A stretch of 64,000 nt of DNA from positions 6,771,168-6,835,167 of the forward strand of contig NC_090613.1 in assembly GCF_004359215.1 (NCBI RefSeq), in the 5' to 3' direction. The first letter of the stretch is position 1. Every line of letters starts with the position of its first letter. The stretch is from Bremia lactucae. Lineage: Eukaryota; Oomycota; Peronosporomycetes; Peronosporales; Peronosporaceae. Positions 32,410-44,329 of this stretch are shown piece by piece. A program made the position numbers and the translations under genes. Below the pieces are notes generated by a model. It ran no database searches. It was not told the origin of the DNA and was given only the letters and a program-made list of their open reading frames with translations.

Positions 32410-33170
32410 ATGTAATCGCCAACCTGGCGACTGCGAACCAACATACCATTCTATGTGGTCTGCGACGCCAGCGATTTTGCAATCGGCTTTGCGTTAATAC
32501 AATACGACACAGACAGGACAGAGCGCGTCGTCCGCTATCAATCGCGTCAGCTTCAACCAGCTGAACGCAATTATCTTGTGCAGGACAATTGTCTCCTTGC
32601 CATGAAATATGCACCTGCTAATTAAAGGGCTATCTCTTGGTAAATAGACCGTTCATTGTTTATAAGGGCCATCCGTCTTTACGCACGTAAATAGTCCACA
32701 CCACTCGCAAGAATGGCGGGATGGTTGTCTATCTTCGCGATGTACAACTTCTCCGTGAAATATTACCAGGACGACTTAATGTCGTCGCTGATGGCCTTCA
32801 GGCCGGCCCGATTTTGAGCCAGCTGCGCAAAATTACTGTGAGGATAAGCCTACTGCTGTAACATTAACAGTGAGCATGAGCCCACTGTTGCAACAGTAAG
32901 TATTCCGTCGTCAACATTACTGGACGTCGTTACAAAGCCTATCAAGAAGATATGCATTTCTTACAAGGGTTAATGGTTTACTGTAAAGATCCATCACAAA
33001 AATCCTTAAAGGGTTGTCGAAATTGTATCGATCCATTGAGGGTCGATACACAACACGCAAAGGTATACTGTATTGCACAGCCATTGGTGGCGACACACCT
33101 CGTGTCGTCACCCCCATCCATAATGATTTGCGTTTACGCATCACCGCTTTACAGGTTTTCTTTAACAAAG
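32410..33170 (+). pseudogene. Gypsy element 4, RNase H and zinc region, inverted in place
   Basis: On the plus strand this reads RNase H (PFYVVCDASDFAIGFALIQY, RVVRYQSRQLQPAE, NCLLAMKYAPAN) from 32440, and RVVTPIHNDLRLRITAL at 33090-33155, equal to 13380-13430 of element 1. The integrase core left of it and the RT right of it are both on the minus strand. Breakpoints are near 32405-32420 and 33155-33180. Confidence 0.65.
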
Positions 33171-33174
33171 AAGA

Positions 33175-34010
33175 AAATGCATTTCATTTTCGCATAATTG
33201 CGGAAGTACTTATGTAACTACGCCAATAAGCCTAGGAACTTTCGAAGTCTTTTTCTATCGACTAACACAAGTCAGTCGGTGATCTCCTTGATCTTTTCCG
33301 GTCAGAGCGTCCACCGCGTTTACCCACGATGCACCCAAGAAGTGATATTTCGCTTGCAGTTAATACACAGCAATATTAAGCCCCTGTAGCCATCCCCATA
33401 GCATTTCGCTTGGTATGTTAACTGCTGTGAACGGGATATTATTTGCACGCAAAAGGATCCGATAGAATCATTCCATCAATTCCGTTGACGAAAAGATGGT
33501 ACTTTTTGACATACCATCAATAACTCCGTATTTTCGTTGTATCGGCGTTTGCGCCGGTTCCGTTGCAGCTTTAATATATTGAACGCATGCAGAATCCGCC
33601 ATCCTCCTTTTGCTTTACGTACACATAAGGTCAAAGAACTATGTACTCCCTCATATAACCCGCTGCTAAGCGATCAGCCAAGATTCGTCGATCGCTAATA
33701 TTTGTCTACGAGGCAATGGCCCCTGCTTCATGACACAGTATTTAGAACCTGGTATCAGGTCGATTTCTGTCGATGCCTTTTTCATAAGCAACTCACGGTA
33801 CGGATTCAGGAAATACATCCTTGAATTCGATCAAATTCTTATATAAAAGATTTGTCTTCATAGACTCCCAGGATTGGGACTCCCTATAATCGAATAGTGA
33901 CTTTAGTGGCAATTTATTTGCCAGTATAATTCTCAAGGTGATCAGATTAAGCTCACCACCTGGGGCAGTTACGCGCATGGTTTGTGTGTGAGGAGCAATT
34001 TTTGTCAAAA
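33175..34010 (-). pseudogene. Gypsy element 4, reverse transcriptase
   Basis: Minus-strand pieces: connection (FLGLLAYLHKYFRNYAK-like, frameshifted) near 33200-33240, RT core similar to 12060-12360 of element 1 at 33480-33780, and the protease-RT linker 34008-33793 (RVTAPGGELNLITLR, then LIEFKDVFPESVP). The catalytic box is not readable. Confidence 0.6.
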
Positions 34011-34900
34011 GGCCTGCAAATTATTTTGACGTAGCTGGATCAGCAGGGCGCTTTGCACCTTTTAGCCCCTTCTATTTTTGAAGATCCGTCTCTCCGTTGT
34101 TGTATCGTAACGGCGTCGGATCCGCGTCCTTTGCCGTTCCTAGCGGGAGGTTGATCGTTTCGCTCAGTATTTCTATGCACTGGGCTTGGGGCACTACACT
34201 CATAGGCGTAATGGCCCGCTTTCGTTACAGCGATTCCATTTTTGCAATTAATTGTAACTTGGCTCAGAAGTTTGGGCATCTGTTTTCTTGTCGTCTGTTT
34301 GGATTATAAGCATTAGAATGGACAAAAGCTTGTTTTAGGCATAAGTCCTCCTGTTCCGTTCCAGAAATCGCTTGATCAAGCGACTCTGGTTCGAATCGGG
34401 AAAGGTGAGTTTTGACAGGACCGTCTGCAAGACCTTTAATAAAACACAGTTACCTGTGTTTGTTCATATATTGGAGAAACTTACAAGGTATCGTGTATGT
34501 TTGGCATACGCGTGAATAACACGCCTGCCCAGCTTCAAATCCAGAAGCTCTGCTCGAGCCCTGAATTAGAGCACGTGCTGGCTCAAATGTTTGTCTGAGC
34601 CTGGTCTTATAGACGTCTTACGATCCAAAGACAAATGGGTCGTGAAGCTTGAGCATTAAGGCCCAAAAATTGGACGTCCGGATAAGTTAGAGATGCTAAA
34701 TTACACTTTCGTCGCATTTTCATCGATGCGTCGAGCTTCAATGGCGTCGTCCCGTGAATCGGATCCTCGATCTTTAAATATCCTTGGATCTGCCCTTCTC
34801 TTTCATAAGGAGATTTTTAGACGTAGTGTGTTAAAATTCACCGTCTGTTTTACCTCGTGATAGAGGTTAATGTCATGAGATTGACCTGATTATAGAAAAG
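34011..34900 (-). pseudogene. Gypsy element 4, gag with zinc knuckle remnant
   Basis: The frame 34279-34040 contains GHYAYECSAPSPVHRNTER, the second half of a CCHC knuckle, and a basic tail. The first Cys pair is degraded. The region to 34900 corresponds to 10900-11560 of element 1 (CTAATCTATTAGCTCTGAGC-type matches are loose). No LTR recognised at the outer end. Confidence 0.45.
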
Positions 34901-35023
34901 AGACTGCTTTAGACGCCGCAAGACAAGTGTTGTTTGACGCTGTGATGTGCGCGTTTAGGCGTATTATGTCGTAGATAGCGCGTGGGCCGCGTCAAAATCG
35001 AAAGGTTTTCATGTTGTGACAGC

Positions 35024-35095
35024 TTCTCGTTAGTATAGTGGTTAGTATACCTGCCTGTCACGCGGGTGACCCGGGTTCAATTCCCGGACGGGAAG
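35024..35095 (+). tRNA. tRNA-Asp (GTC)
   Basis: 72 nt, no intron. Acceptor stem TTCTCGT/ACGGGAA (one T-G pair), discriminator G. The D arm contains TAGTATAGTGGTTAGTAT (A box). The anticodon stem is CCTGC/GCGGG with loop CTGTCAC, anticodon GTC. The T arm is CCGGG TTCAATT CCCGG. All arms pair, so it looks functional. It stands alone between two dead Gypsy elements. Confidence 0.95.
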
Positions 35096-35349
35096 TGTTT
35101 GTGTGTAAATAATATCTGATCAGTAGGAGAAAATTACAAATTCGTTATGTCGAGAAGTTCGATCGTGGATGCGTCGTACGGCCCCGTAATTCTGGAGGAA
35201 ATTTTCGGCTTTAGCTTCTCCGAAAACATTCGACAACTCCCGCGAAGACTGAAGCATTTTCACGACTGACCGGTTCTCAAAACCCTAAGACCTTACGCTA
35301 CTGGCTTGGCCTTGCCTACTAAGTTCTGCATGCAAGATTTGAAGTCTTT

Positions 35350-37000
35350 ATGCAATACGAATCCTCCCTGATCAGACAGGCCCAGGACCACTTAGCGGAA
35401 TCCATGCCGACTCGGTACACTTCTGTACCTAATTCAGAGCCTAAGGCTCGCCTCTTGTTGCCAATGTTAGAGCATTTAAGGGTAAAGAGCGTGAACCTCC
35501 TTTCTCGTATCAAGCAAATGGAGATGTCCATTGACTCTGCCATGCTCTTAACAGAACGGCAAAGAGTGGTCATCGCCATCTCTAAGCTCGGTGGTAGAGC
35601 CATGGAATGGGCACTTTCGTGCGGCACGTTTCTTAATGACGATATGGGCGCCCCGCCTGCTGGGTATCGACGTTTTCCCGCACCGTAGGTGATTTCTGGT
35701 GTAGGTCGGAATAAAAGCTCTTTCGAGTTTTGCGCGCGGTGCGTAAGGGGCAAGCCGGGCGTAAGTGTTTCGTGCTTCTTCCACCCATATGAACCCATAT
35801 AACATCTGCAGATGTTTCTATGCTTTTACAGCTTTAAATTCCTTAAATTCCTCATCTACGAGGCTTAGTTCCATTGGTTCCGGTACCCCGATGTGCTCGA
35901 AGAGCTTAAACGGTACTCGGGTGTGCTAACACGAGCAGAGTTAAAGTCGAAATCAGATCGTAGCCCTATGGCAACTGCCTCTTCAAAATCATTGGGATAG
36001 GATCAGTACGATTCCGTCCTGGCAACGCCCTCATTGAGAACCACCATAAAGATGGTAAGTAAAATTGCTTCTTGGCCCAGGTCTTGATGCATAGCAGCCA
36101 ATGAGAGCTTTCAACACCTGAACATGCCCCCTAGGGTTCGTTACCCTGACGAGTCGCTAGGAGTCGTGATCGCGTACAAAAAGCCTGATCAGGTGGTGCA
36201 AACATGTTAGTCGTTTACTGTTTTAGCGACCCAGCTCGAATACCAGTCGCAAGTCACATTGGATGGCGTCCAGCGTGGGAAATGCGAACTCGTTCACGAC
36301 GAGTTTCTTAAGAGTTTATTCCTTTGCCTTGCCTGACAGCCGAGTTAGCAACAAGTTGACTTTAGCCTTCGGATGATCAACCAATCTTGACGTTATTGCA
36401 AGCTTAATCTCGCGGAACTATCTATTAAGCGGTAGCCGGTCCGGACCATCACCGTAGTACGTCGACCCCTCCATCTTAAAAGCGTTGTGCTGCAAAGTGC
36501 GTGAGGAATTCGATACTCGCCGATTCGCTTTGGCGAGATCGGTCACCATTTAGTCTTGAAAAGTGGCACTCGGTCGGGCGTCGCTTTGCTCATCAGCAAC
36601 GTCACGACGGTCTCTCCAGACACCACCGCGAGGCAATGTAGTACCTGCAACTCCCCACATGAAGAATCTCGCTTGCGTGCAGACTTCTTCTCACATCGAC
36701 AGGACAAGATGCCGATGTGTGATTACACTCAGACGACACGACACCTTGCTTCGTGTATCATCATTTAGCCGATCGACATGTCTTCGCAAATCCATGTCTT
36801 AGTCTACGGTATGCAGCAGAGCATGACACATTACTGCCTCACACGTGCTGAGCCGAATACCCTCGAAGAAGCATTTGCTCGTACTTCGTGAGAAATACGT
36901 TGTCGCGTTGTCATTTTACATGCGATGTCACTACCTCTCCAGATGCCGGGTCCAGACCCAATGCACCAAAAAAATGAACAATTATAGTGCCCTACTGGCA
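35350..37000 (+). pseudogene. Gypsy element 5, gag
   Basis: The N-terminal frame 35350-35688 contains MPTRYTSVPNSEP and MEMSIDSAMLLTERQR then VVIAISKLGGRAMEWALSCG, a gag capsid N-part. After a broken stretch, 36700-36960 gives KMPMCDYTQTTRHLASCIII (capsid) and, in another frame, EAFARTSREKYVVALSFY (capsid C-end). Order and spacing fit one gag of about 500 residues with several frameshifts. No knuckle is recognised. Confidence 0.55.
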
Positions 37001-37124
37001 GAAATGGAGCCCCGAGTACCCTGGTGGCCACTCCGCCTCCTATCCCAAAGTGACTCATACTCACTTCAATGCCACCACCAATCAAGACTGACCAGCATCA
37101 GTCTCTTCGTTACTGGAGTGAACG

Positions 37125-37350
37125 ACCACTCCGAGCTTGTTGGACTCGGTGCTTCGAACAACTTCTTTCGAGCTTGCCGATGGCAAATAAAACGTGTTCC
37201 GCGCAAAATGATTAGTTTGCCACATACTTTCGAGGCTTTGCGAGCTCGAAAGGCTACGATTTAGGAGATGAATTACGCATTCGATTGCATCCTTGGGATA
37301 CCATGACTATCACGGTATCAGTCGCAGATCGATTCGCTATCCGTCCGGTC
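37125..37350 (+). pseudogene. Gypsy element 5, aspartic protease
   Basis: ELVGLGASNNFFRACRW is the equivalent of the D-x-G-A-S-N-N-F active site, but the catalytic Asp is replaced. Downstream, LRIRLHPWDTMTITVSV fits the body of the protease. Confidence 0.45.
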
Positions 37351-37429
37351 AAGCGCCGAGGCGGAAATGACGTGAGCAAAGTATTAACTCACTTACTCGT
37401 TGCGGCGCAAAGAATTAAGGATTCTGAAT

Positions 37430-37700
37430 CCCTTTGCGCATCTCACAAGAGATGAGCGTTCTCCAATGAGGGTCTTTGAGGGAGTATACCTGACATGCAC
37501 CCTTAAAATAGCATGAAAATGAGTTCCTTACGAATAAAAATCCGCTCGATGAAGAGCAAGAGCGGGTAATCCTCATAAAAGAACAAGCTCGTCGAGCTAC
37601 AGAGATAGCGAAAGCTAAAGCTCAAAGTGAACCTGCAATTCGCATTACGCAGTTCGCAGCGTTCTTCATCGAAGTGCGAGCCTAGACATCCACTGCTGAA
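37430..37700 (+). pseudogene. second gag start fragment
   Basis: TNKNPLDEEQERVILIKEQA then RRATEIAKAKAQSEPAIRI, a charged helical gag N-terminal segment. A related one is at 58561-58680 (NPLDGE..EQAIVREEQACR). Preceded by a stretch like 15320-15420. Confidence 0.4.
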
Positions 37701-37944
37701 AGTTGCTATCTAGTAAAATATGGGGTAGGCTGGGTTAGGAACTCGTATAATCGGGCCAATTACATCTGAATTTAGGTGACAAAAAATTTTTTCAAAAAAT
37801 AACGAAATCGTCGAGATACAATATTTTTCGTTTGGCCTAACGTCTGGGTCGTGAACGAACGCGCCCACGATTAGAAATCAGCAGAGAAAGAGCGATGGCT
37901 CTCCTTGCGCGATATATTCGGTCACGATGATGTAGCCAAAGAAC

Positions 37945-38165
37945 GAGGCGGTAGAGCAGGGGTTCCCACATACAACGACATCGTTGGAGCAAAGGCTTCC
38001 GATTCACAGCAAGGCGGTCGAACAGAAGTTCCCGCATACAACCACATTGGCGGAGCAGACAGAGGCTCCTGAAATTTTTTGAGGCGGTCGAACAGAGGTC
38101 CTGTATGTATCTACATCGCTAAGCAGCGGCTTTTAATTACTACCGAGGCGGTCGATGACAAACTC
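37945..38165 (+). repeat. decayed tandem repeat, period 64-70 bp, about 3.3 units
   Basis: Units begin GAGGCGGT(A/C)GA at 37945, 38012, 38081 and 38145. Each has a shared second block (CCCACATACAACGACATCG and variants). The units are imperfect. Confidence 0.6.
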
Positions 38166-38599
38166 CCTCTTCTCATTGACGATACTATACAGCCGGTAGT
38201 CCGCCGTTTAACGACATGATGGATACTCCGCTCTCACGTCTAGAAGGGGGGGGGTACATTATTTTGCTGCGATAGTGACATGCCAGTCGCGAGCAGGGGC
38301 TTGAGACGCAAAAGGATACGCAAGAACGGATCACCCCGAACTCCGAGACGACAATTGTCTCGTCAATTTACTGTTAAGGACGATTCCGTAGTGACGGAAT
38401 TTGTTTGCGCGCTTGAATATGGGGAAGGGTCTTCTCATCGCGGCCTCTTAATGTGGAAGCGAGCCTGCCATTGAGGCTGAAGAAATCACATCTCCATCAA
38501 CCTTATAGTAGGAAGACTTTATTCACGACCTCTAGATAGGTCACATCGAGCAAGTGTGCGTCGTTTCAGCCGTCGAAACTTTTAGTGAACAAGTTTTGG
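38166..38599. other. gene-free stretch with one unassigned 64-codon frame
   Basis: A frame at 38280-38474 (plus) starts MPVASRGLRRKRIRKN and is basic, but has no domain and no supporting context. I do not call it a gene. Confidence 0.3.
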
Positions 38600-38792
38600 A
38601 GGGCTAAGTCTGCGCGAGGAGAACGCTTCGCGGAGCAGTCCTAGGAAATGCCCTTCGTGATTCGGGCATCTACCAATGGATAAGCTTTTAGAATATCACC
38701 ATGTATATTCTCCAAATATCATCTACCTCTAAGATAATGTATTAATTAACAACCTTTAAGTGTTAATTTCATGTAACGATTACCCCGTTACA
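38600..38792 (-). repeat. LTR family C, 5' part, minus orientation
   Basis: Reverse complement of 45390-45560: ends AAGTGTTAATTTCATGTAAC then GATTACCCCGTTACA at 38792, with shared GGATAAGCTTT and CGCGGAGCAG blocks further left. Confidence 0.6.
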
Positions 38793-39531
38793 TTAGTGAA
38801 AGACCTTGGTAAGTTTTTTTGCGATCTGGGAAACAAAGAGACGTGCAAACACGTCTAGGGTCATCTAATCTTGTTTCGTACGAAACGTTCAAGGATCTTC
38901 TGCTAAGATACATTAGGTCCCTGCTACATTACTCTCCTCGTGACGGCTGTACCAAGGAAGACATAATTACTGGATAGCCACCAGAGCTGATTAATGGACT
39001 CCACAGCAGCCAAGCCAATATGGCTTTACCATGCGGATGGATAATGGCTAAAGCCAAGTTTTGGTAAAGCAAGAAGTCCATATCTATCTATATATATATA
39101 GATGAATTAAACATTTGAGGAAGCCGGTTAAATCTGACGGTAAAGTTTTGGCAGAGAGAGTAGAAACAGAAAAAGTTGTTGCTGTTGAAAGCAAATTGAA
39201 AGTGATTCATTAAGCTGAGTGCTTACGGATTGCCCCGTGGCCAACTAGATTTTCTCATGAGTTATCTAGGTCCTATCCTAAGAACTATCGTTCGCTAATC
39301 ACATCTGGTATCTATCTACTAACCATATATGAACTCATAGTGTGGCTTACCTCATCTTGGACTATATACTATACGAAATAGTAAGTCGTCTGAGTATATT
39401 TGGAGCCAATAACTTTTAGGTATACCTTCCTAAAAGTTCTTAAACCACGAATATTGGTACATACAATTATGCATATGTATTTATATCGTATGACGTAGTT
39501 GCAGTTACTGGTAATACTGCACTTAACGAAA
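38793..39531. other. gene-free stretch
   Basis: It holds a short TA microsatellite (CTATATATATATAGATG at about 39088) and imperfect small inverted repeats around 39000-39070. No gene seen. Confidence 0.4.
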
Positions 39532-39867
39532 CTACGTCACAATATCCTGGTCTCGGGCGCGGCGAGGTCGATTAAATGAGATTCTAGCGCTTATTACATG
39601 ACGCCAAAACCCACGCTTTTCGAAAAATCTACGGTCTGTAAGCGTACCAAGAACACTACTACTCATTTTTCCGAACACTAATGACACTTTGTAGTTTTGG
39701 TTGCCTTGGACAAACGCGTCTAACGACACCAAGACAACTGCTAAATACTTATATGACTGCTTCAGCAACCTGTTGGAGTTTATTGCTATAGAATGGGAGG
39801 TGGACTTATTAACAGAATACATGAACCGGCATTTCTCTGTCTCCGCAGAACCCATGATTTGAACCAT
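39532..39867 (-). CDS. unassigned 111-codon frame, partly inside the inverted repeat
   Basis: Starts MVQIMGSAETEKCRFMYSVN, ends RPRRARDQDIVT. I recognise no domain, signal or membrane segment. The first 20 residues are repeated identically at 63941-64000, where the window ends, so the frame lies across the outer part of the repeat. Could be a host or element gene, or chance. Confidence 0.25.
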   Translation of the reverse strand: MVQIMGSAETEKCRFMYSVNKSTSHSIAINSNRLLKQSYKYLAVVLVSLDAFVQGNQNYKVSLVFGKMSSSVLGTLTDRRFFEKRGFWRHVISARISFNRPRRARDQDIVT

Positions 39868-40340
39868 GTTCTTTCAACAGCCTTTCAATTAATCTAAAAC
39901 GAATTTTATCGGCGCATTAATTTATAGTCGTTGGGTAGCAAAAATGGTGTGTATCATTGTGGTATGTACGGTAATATTTTTTGTAAATTCTGAGCGTGGG
40001 AGATATGGCTTAGGACTGTCTTTGAATTAGCACAGTTTTAGGCATAACTTATCGTGTCACACCGTTAACTAGATCGCTTTGACCTTCTGACCGCGGATGT
40101 AGGTGATCGACACAAACGACTGCTTAGCTCGTATGGCTTTCGCGATAATGGCTGTAAGATATAGGTATACCTCAGTATCCGGTTAACGGATACTGCGAGT
40201 CATTTATAATCGGTCTATACTATTGGTTTTAAGACCTAATAATTTTACCCAATGATAAGTCAACCTATATTTGAATGGTACACAAGAGCAAGGGAACAAT
40301 TCTGTACTTAAAGAAAAATATGAACCAAGCTGATTATCCC

Positions 40341-40628
40341 TTATAGAACGGGGCGCTTCCTCAAAGCTTTAAAGTGTGAGACGGTAACGAGCTTCACGCC
40401 GTTACACCGGGTAGCACTCGTATACCTTTCAATGACCCGATTAAAGGTGAGCACGGACAAGTCTTCGGTGACTCCAGCGGCCTCGCTGGAGCGTGCAGAC
40501 TTCGCTCGCCTCACCTTGGCGGCTGTTGCCTGGGACATAATGAGTACAATATGTTCAAGCCCAAAAAAAGGTCTGAGCTTCTCATACGCTGTACGTTGCT
40601 CCTCTGAGAGTTCTGGAAACGGTCCCAT
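40341..40628 (-). CDS. unassigned 95-residue frame, copy 1
   Basis: Begins MGPFPELSEEQRTAYEKLRP and ends FKALRKRPVL. Probably helical with a basic middle (KVRRAKSARSS). No family recognised. The second copy at 63180-63467 differs at about ten residues but keeps start, stop and length. It runs opposite to the Gypsy pol in the same arm, so it may be a small host gene or part of an unrelated element. Confidence 0.35.
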   Translation of the reverse strand: MGPFPELSEEQRTAYEKLRPFFGLEHIVLIMSQATAAKVRRAKSARSSEAAGVTEDLSVLTFNRVIERYTSATRCNGVKLVTVSHFKALRKRPVL

Positions 40629-40639
40629 TTTAGTAAAAG

Positions 40640-41236
40640 CTCAGTCTTATAAAGACTCGGGCGTAGATTGACTACGAGTGCTACCAGGTGTAGCGGAGCA
40701 ACCTTGCTCCTTAAGTCAGACAGAGATTTGTAGACTCAGAAGGTCACTTAGTTTTATAGGTCTAAAACCTTAGGCTTAACGCGCAATGTTCCTCGCAAAG
40801 CTCTAAAAAATCATAAACCCACCTTTTGCTAGGCAACAAAAGCGCTATTGGCGGGAATCACTGGCCGAATCTGCCAGTGTGCTAGACATTGGATGTCGGA
40901 GTTAATTAATTCCAATACTGAAAACATAAATCCTAAGCCCGGCTCAGGAAAAGGGGGTGGAACGGCACGTACTCCGTCGAGGGTTACACGCTGCAACAAC
41001 GAATCACTGAATGCTGAAAGCACTGTAGGCCTAGAGCTGGGTCCTCAAGGGTGAGACACGTGGAGTGGCACGTCTAAATTCACCGAGTGTCGTCGGCCGA
41101 GGTGGCATATAATGAGGGTAAGTTGTGACACTATTGGTAAGTTGCCAGGCATTTCAGGTCGCACCCTTTTAATGCACGTGACGAGACACGTAAACAATCA
41201 CTGGACAAGAATTTGTGTTAAATAACTTCTCGTCGA
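40640..41236. repeat. LTR-like or untranslated region (family D) left of the Gypsy pol
   Basis: Contains GGAGCAACCTTGCTCCTTAA (a hairpin), repeated in arm 2 (63090-63115) and as a fragment near 57655. By position it could be an LTR or leader of element 6. A 68-codon frame at 40848 has no domain. Confidence 0.35.
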
Positions 41237-42830
41237 ATGTCGGCTGGAAACGTAGATATCCCGGCCTCTAAGAGGCGTATTGTCTCGGCTCCGAGACAGC
41301 AGAGACATGAAGCGTCCGTAACGTCACAAAGTGGTATGAGCGAGCAGTTGCATACGCTTGTGATTGGTGTGACTGGTAACATCGAGGAGAAGTTAGCCTT
41401 GAGGCAATTCCTCTGTTACATGCTCTTTGAGAGCTAGACGATATTTTTGTTGATGAGTTCAGCCGAGCCTTAAAAGCTGAGGACTTATCTGAGATGGTGA
41501 TTATTCGACCAAACATTGAGTTAAACTCATCATCGCTTCGGGGTGAAGCCGTCCTGGAGGACACAAAAGATGCACTTAGTGCGCGGAGTGGATCATCGAT
41601 CGTTAAAGATCCCACGGATCCTTTTATTCCTTAATTAAGGAATTCGAAGATATGGTATGTAATAATCCACTATCTGTTTTACCTTGGGATAGAGGTGTTC
41701 GTCATGAAATTGACTAGGTTCCGGGAACCAAATACTGTGTCACAAGCCAATGGCCTTTACTAAGGGAGCAGTGTGACGTCATCGACGATTTCTTCCGTGC
41801 TAAGCACGAGGCTGGAATGGTACGAGAGAGCAAATCCCCTCATTCGACACCGACATTTTGTGTCAAAAAACCAAATGGTAAATGGCGCATTTTACATGCT
41901 TATAATAAGCTTTATGCTGCCACTATACCAGCACACCCCCCCCCCCGCTTGGCGGTTGGCACCCCAAGCGGTATGCTAAGGAAGTGGTTGGTTATGCCAC
42001 AAGGGCTATCCAACGCCCCGGCTACAATTAATCGTCTAGCGGCGCAACTATTCTGCCCCCATCAAGGTTATGCACAGACTTGTGTTTGTGGTATTTCGGT
42101 CCATAGTCAAGCGGAACAGGGTCGGTCGAATGTGATACGCCACACATACCATTTGCGAGCAGCGCTCGTGTATGCGCATAAATAAATTAATGCCAATGCA
42201 TCTAAAATCATTTTTAGCGCAGAAGGAATCCCTTTTAGTGTGATTCATTGAAAAGCGTGACCGTAGAGCAGACCCGCCAAGATGAAAGCCATAGTTTATT
42301 AGACGGTTCCTAATAACACTTACGTAAATCCACGTAAAAATTGGCTAGAACTTATCCAATTTCCTTAAAAAGGAGACAGATTTAGCACCGAGATTGTTGC
42401 TTTTAAACCAGTTAATGGTAGTCCTATCCATGCCCTTATTCTAGCCCTGCCAAATTTAACTTGGCCTTTTAGCGTCGTCTGGGACGATCGGATTTTGCCA
42501 TCGGCAGTACTCTGTTACAAACAGATATGATGGGCGAGAACGTGTAATTGCGTTCGAGTCTAGACAGCTGAAAAACTGCCGAGTGCATGATCAAGAATTA
42601 CTTGCAATGAAGTAGGATCTTGTCAAATCCATTCAGAGCTCATCTGCTAGGCTTTAAGCCGTTTGTGACATATACAGATCATGCGTCTTTATGCACTGCC
42701 ACCAAGTCGCCCATCTCTTTCAAAGAATGGCACGATGGCTTGCATTTTTCGCCGAAATCAATTTCAAAGTGAAATATGAGCCTGGCAAGTAGAATGCTTT
42801 GGCTGATGATTTTCACACAGGCCCGATTAT
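41237..42830 (+). pseudogene. Gypsy element 6 (arm 1), protease-RT linker, RT and RNase H
   Basis: Linker: HTLVIGVTGNIEEKLA, later [20 protein letters not shown] in a shifted frame. RT: MVRESKSPHSTPTFCVKKPN, then GKWRILHAYNKLYAATIPA at 41817 on, then SGMLRKWLVMPQGLSNAPAT. A deletion removes the palm around the catalytic box: after the run of C at 41935-41947, LAVGTPSG follows directly. RNase H: ERVIAFESRQLKN and HDQELLAMK before a TAG at about 42613, then MARWLAFFAEINFKVKYEPG before another TAG. Clearly dead; the same stops occur in arm 2. Confidence 0.75.
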
Positions 42831-43019
42831 GAGGTCTCTCAATTACCGACTATAACGTCACCTATTACTGGATTAATCCGTTCGGCTTACGTCAAGGGTG
42901 ACCAATGTGTAGCTCTGCTACGAGCTTTTAAGAGCGCTGAGTCGAGCATTAAGTTGTCGGTACGTTGTGTGCGACCTTACATCGACTTCCAATCGACAAC
43001 GGCCTGTAGCTTTATTGCA

Positions 43020-44292
43020 GGATGCTGCGGATACTCCACGCATCATTGTTCCTCATGATAATTATTTAAAGTATTGAATCCTCTATAAGGCCCATTACAG
43101 TGTTCTTAGTCGTCATCTCGGTAAAGAAAAAAACACAGCTCCGTACCAGATTTATTGGTGGCCCAAGCTTTACAAATGGGCAAGCACATGCGTTCGTCCA
43201 TGCGAAACTCGCCAAGAATTAAACCCTCCGCTCATGCTGCTGCGCTACTGGCTAGTCTGCCCGTACCCACAGGGTGGTAGGAGTCCATTACTATGAATTT
43301 GGGTTTGGCCTACCAAAAAATTCGGCCGTTAACACCGACATCGTGGTCGTTGACGTGCTAAGCAAATTGGGTCATTTGGCAGCTGTACCGGATACTATTG
43401 GTGGTGAAGGCACAGCAACGCTGTTTATATATCGCGTGTTTCGACAACACGGTTTGCCCGTGGTAATTGTCTCTGATTGAGACCCTCATTTCACGGGTAA
43501 AATCCAGCAATCGATTTTCTGAGTGCTTGGCTCCAGATTGGACATGTCCGCAGCGGACCATCCACAGACCGCTTATCAGACCGGAGGTGTCAATCGCGTC
43601 ATTGAAGACGTTCTGCGCAGCGTGTGTTGAGACACCAAAGCGCTGGAACACACTCTCCTGGTAGTGGAATTTTGCGCTACATAACTCTAGTTATGGCTCT
43701 ACCGGCTATACTCCGTTCTACGTAAACGGTCTCACCCACCTACGCGTTCCGTTAGCGAGGCCACTACGTGGTTTAAGGCTTGATAGGGGAGAATTAGCCG
43801 ACATGCTTGCTTATATAAGCCTTGTGACCGTTCGAAAACAAGTAGACGAGTTTCTTGCAACGCGATGTAGTGTTTTAAGGCATGTGTAAGACACAATGGC
43901 TGATAGCCAAGACAAATAGAAGAACAAGCGGATGTCAAAGGCAGAAGTTGTATTGAATCTATGCGTCGGAGACCGAGTTTTATTGAACGCTAAAAAGCTA
44001 CATACCAACTTGATTTCATTGGTCTATTGCGCCCGCACTTTATTGGACCATTTACGGTCGTGGCCAAGAAGAGCCTAGCTTACACGCTAAACCTTCCTCG
44101 CAAGCTGCGTACACGCAGAGTGTTTTACGTGGGCTTGTTCAAGCCATATTGGGATCATTCCAACATGGACCTAAAGACGCTTGCGATACAGGCGGTCGTG
44201 CCGCAGATTGCTGCATCCTCGCCATAATATCCAGCTGGCCTTCTAAACGAGGTTGCTGACCTTTCAGCATCGAAAGACGGTTCTGAACCGCC
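43020..44292 (+). pseudogene. Gypsy element 6 (arm 1), integrase
   Basis: Zinc region APYQIYWWPKLYKWASTC near 43140-43190. The core at 43274-43480 has VDVLSKLGHLAAVPDTIGGE and RQHGLPVVIVSD (Asp) before a stop. The C-terminal frame 44027-44227 reads RPHFIGPFTVVAKKSLAYTL then RRVFYVGLFKPYWDHSNM. The arm ends at 44292, before the chromodomain present in arm 2. Confidence 0.7.
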
Positions 44293-44329
44293 TCAAAAGA
44301 AAGGGATTAAACATCCCCTTTCACCCATT

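Larger units (their letters stand above)
39808..44292 (+). repeat. long inverted repeat, arm 1
   Basis: Pairs with 59516-64000. Every matched landmark sums to 103808 (41237/62571, 41817/61991, 40341/63467, 44292/59516), so the arms have no net length change over about 4.5 kb. Arm 1 may extend further left, since arm 2 is cut by the window end. Confidence 0.9.

Noticed and set aside
39085..39105. TA-rich microsatellite
   Set aside because: Too short to be more than background.
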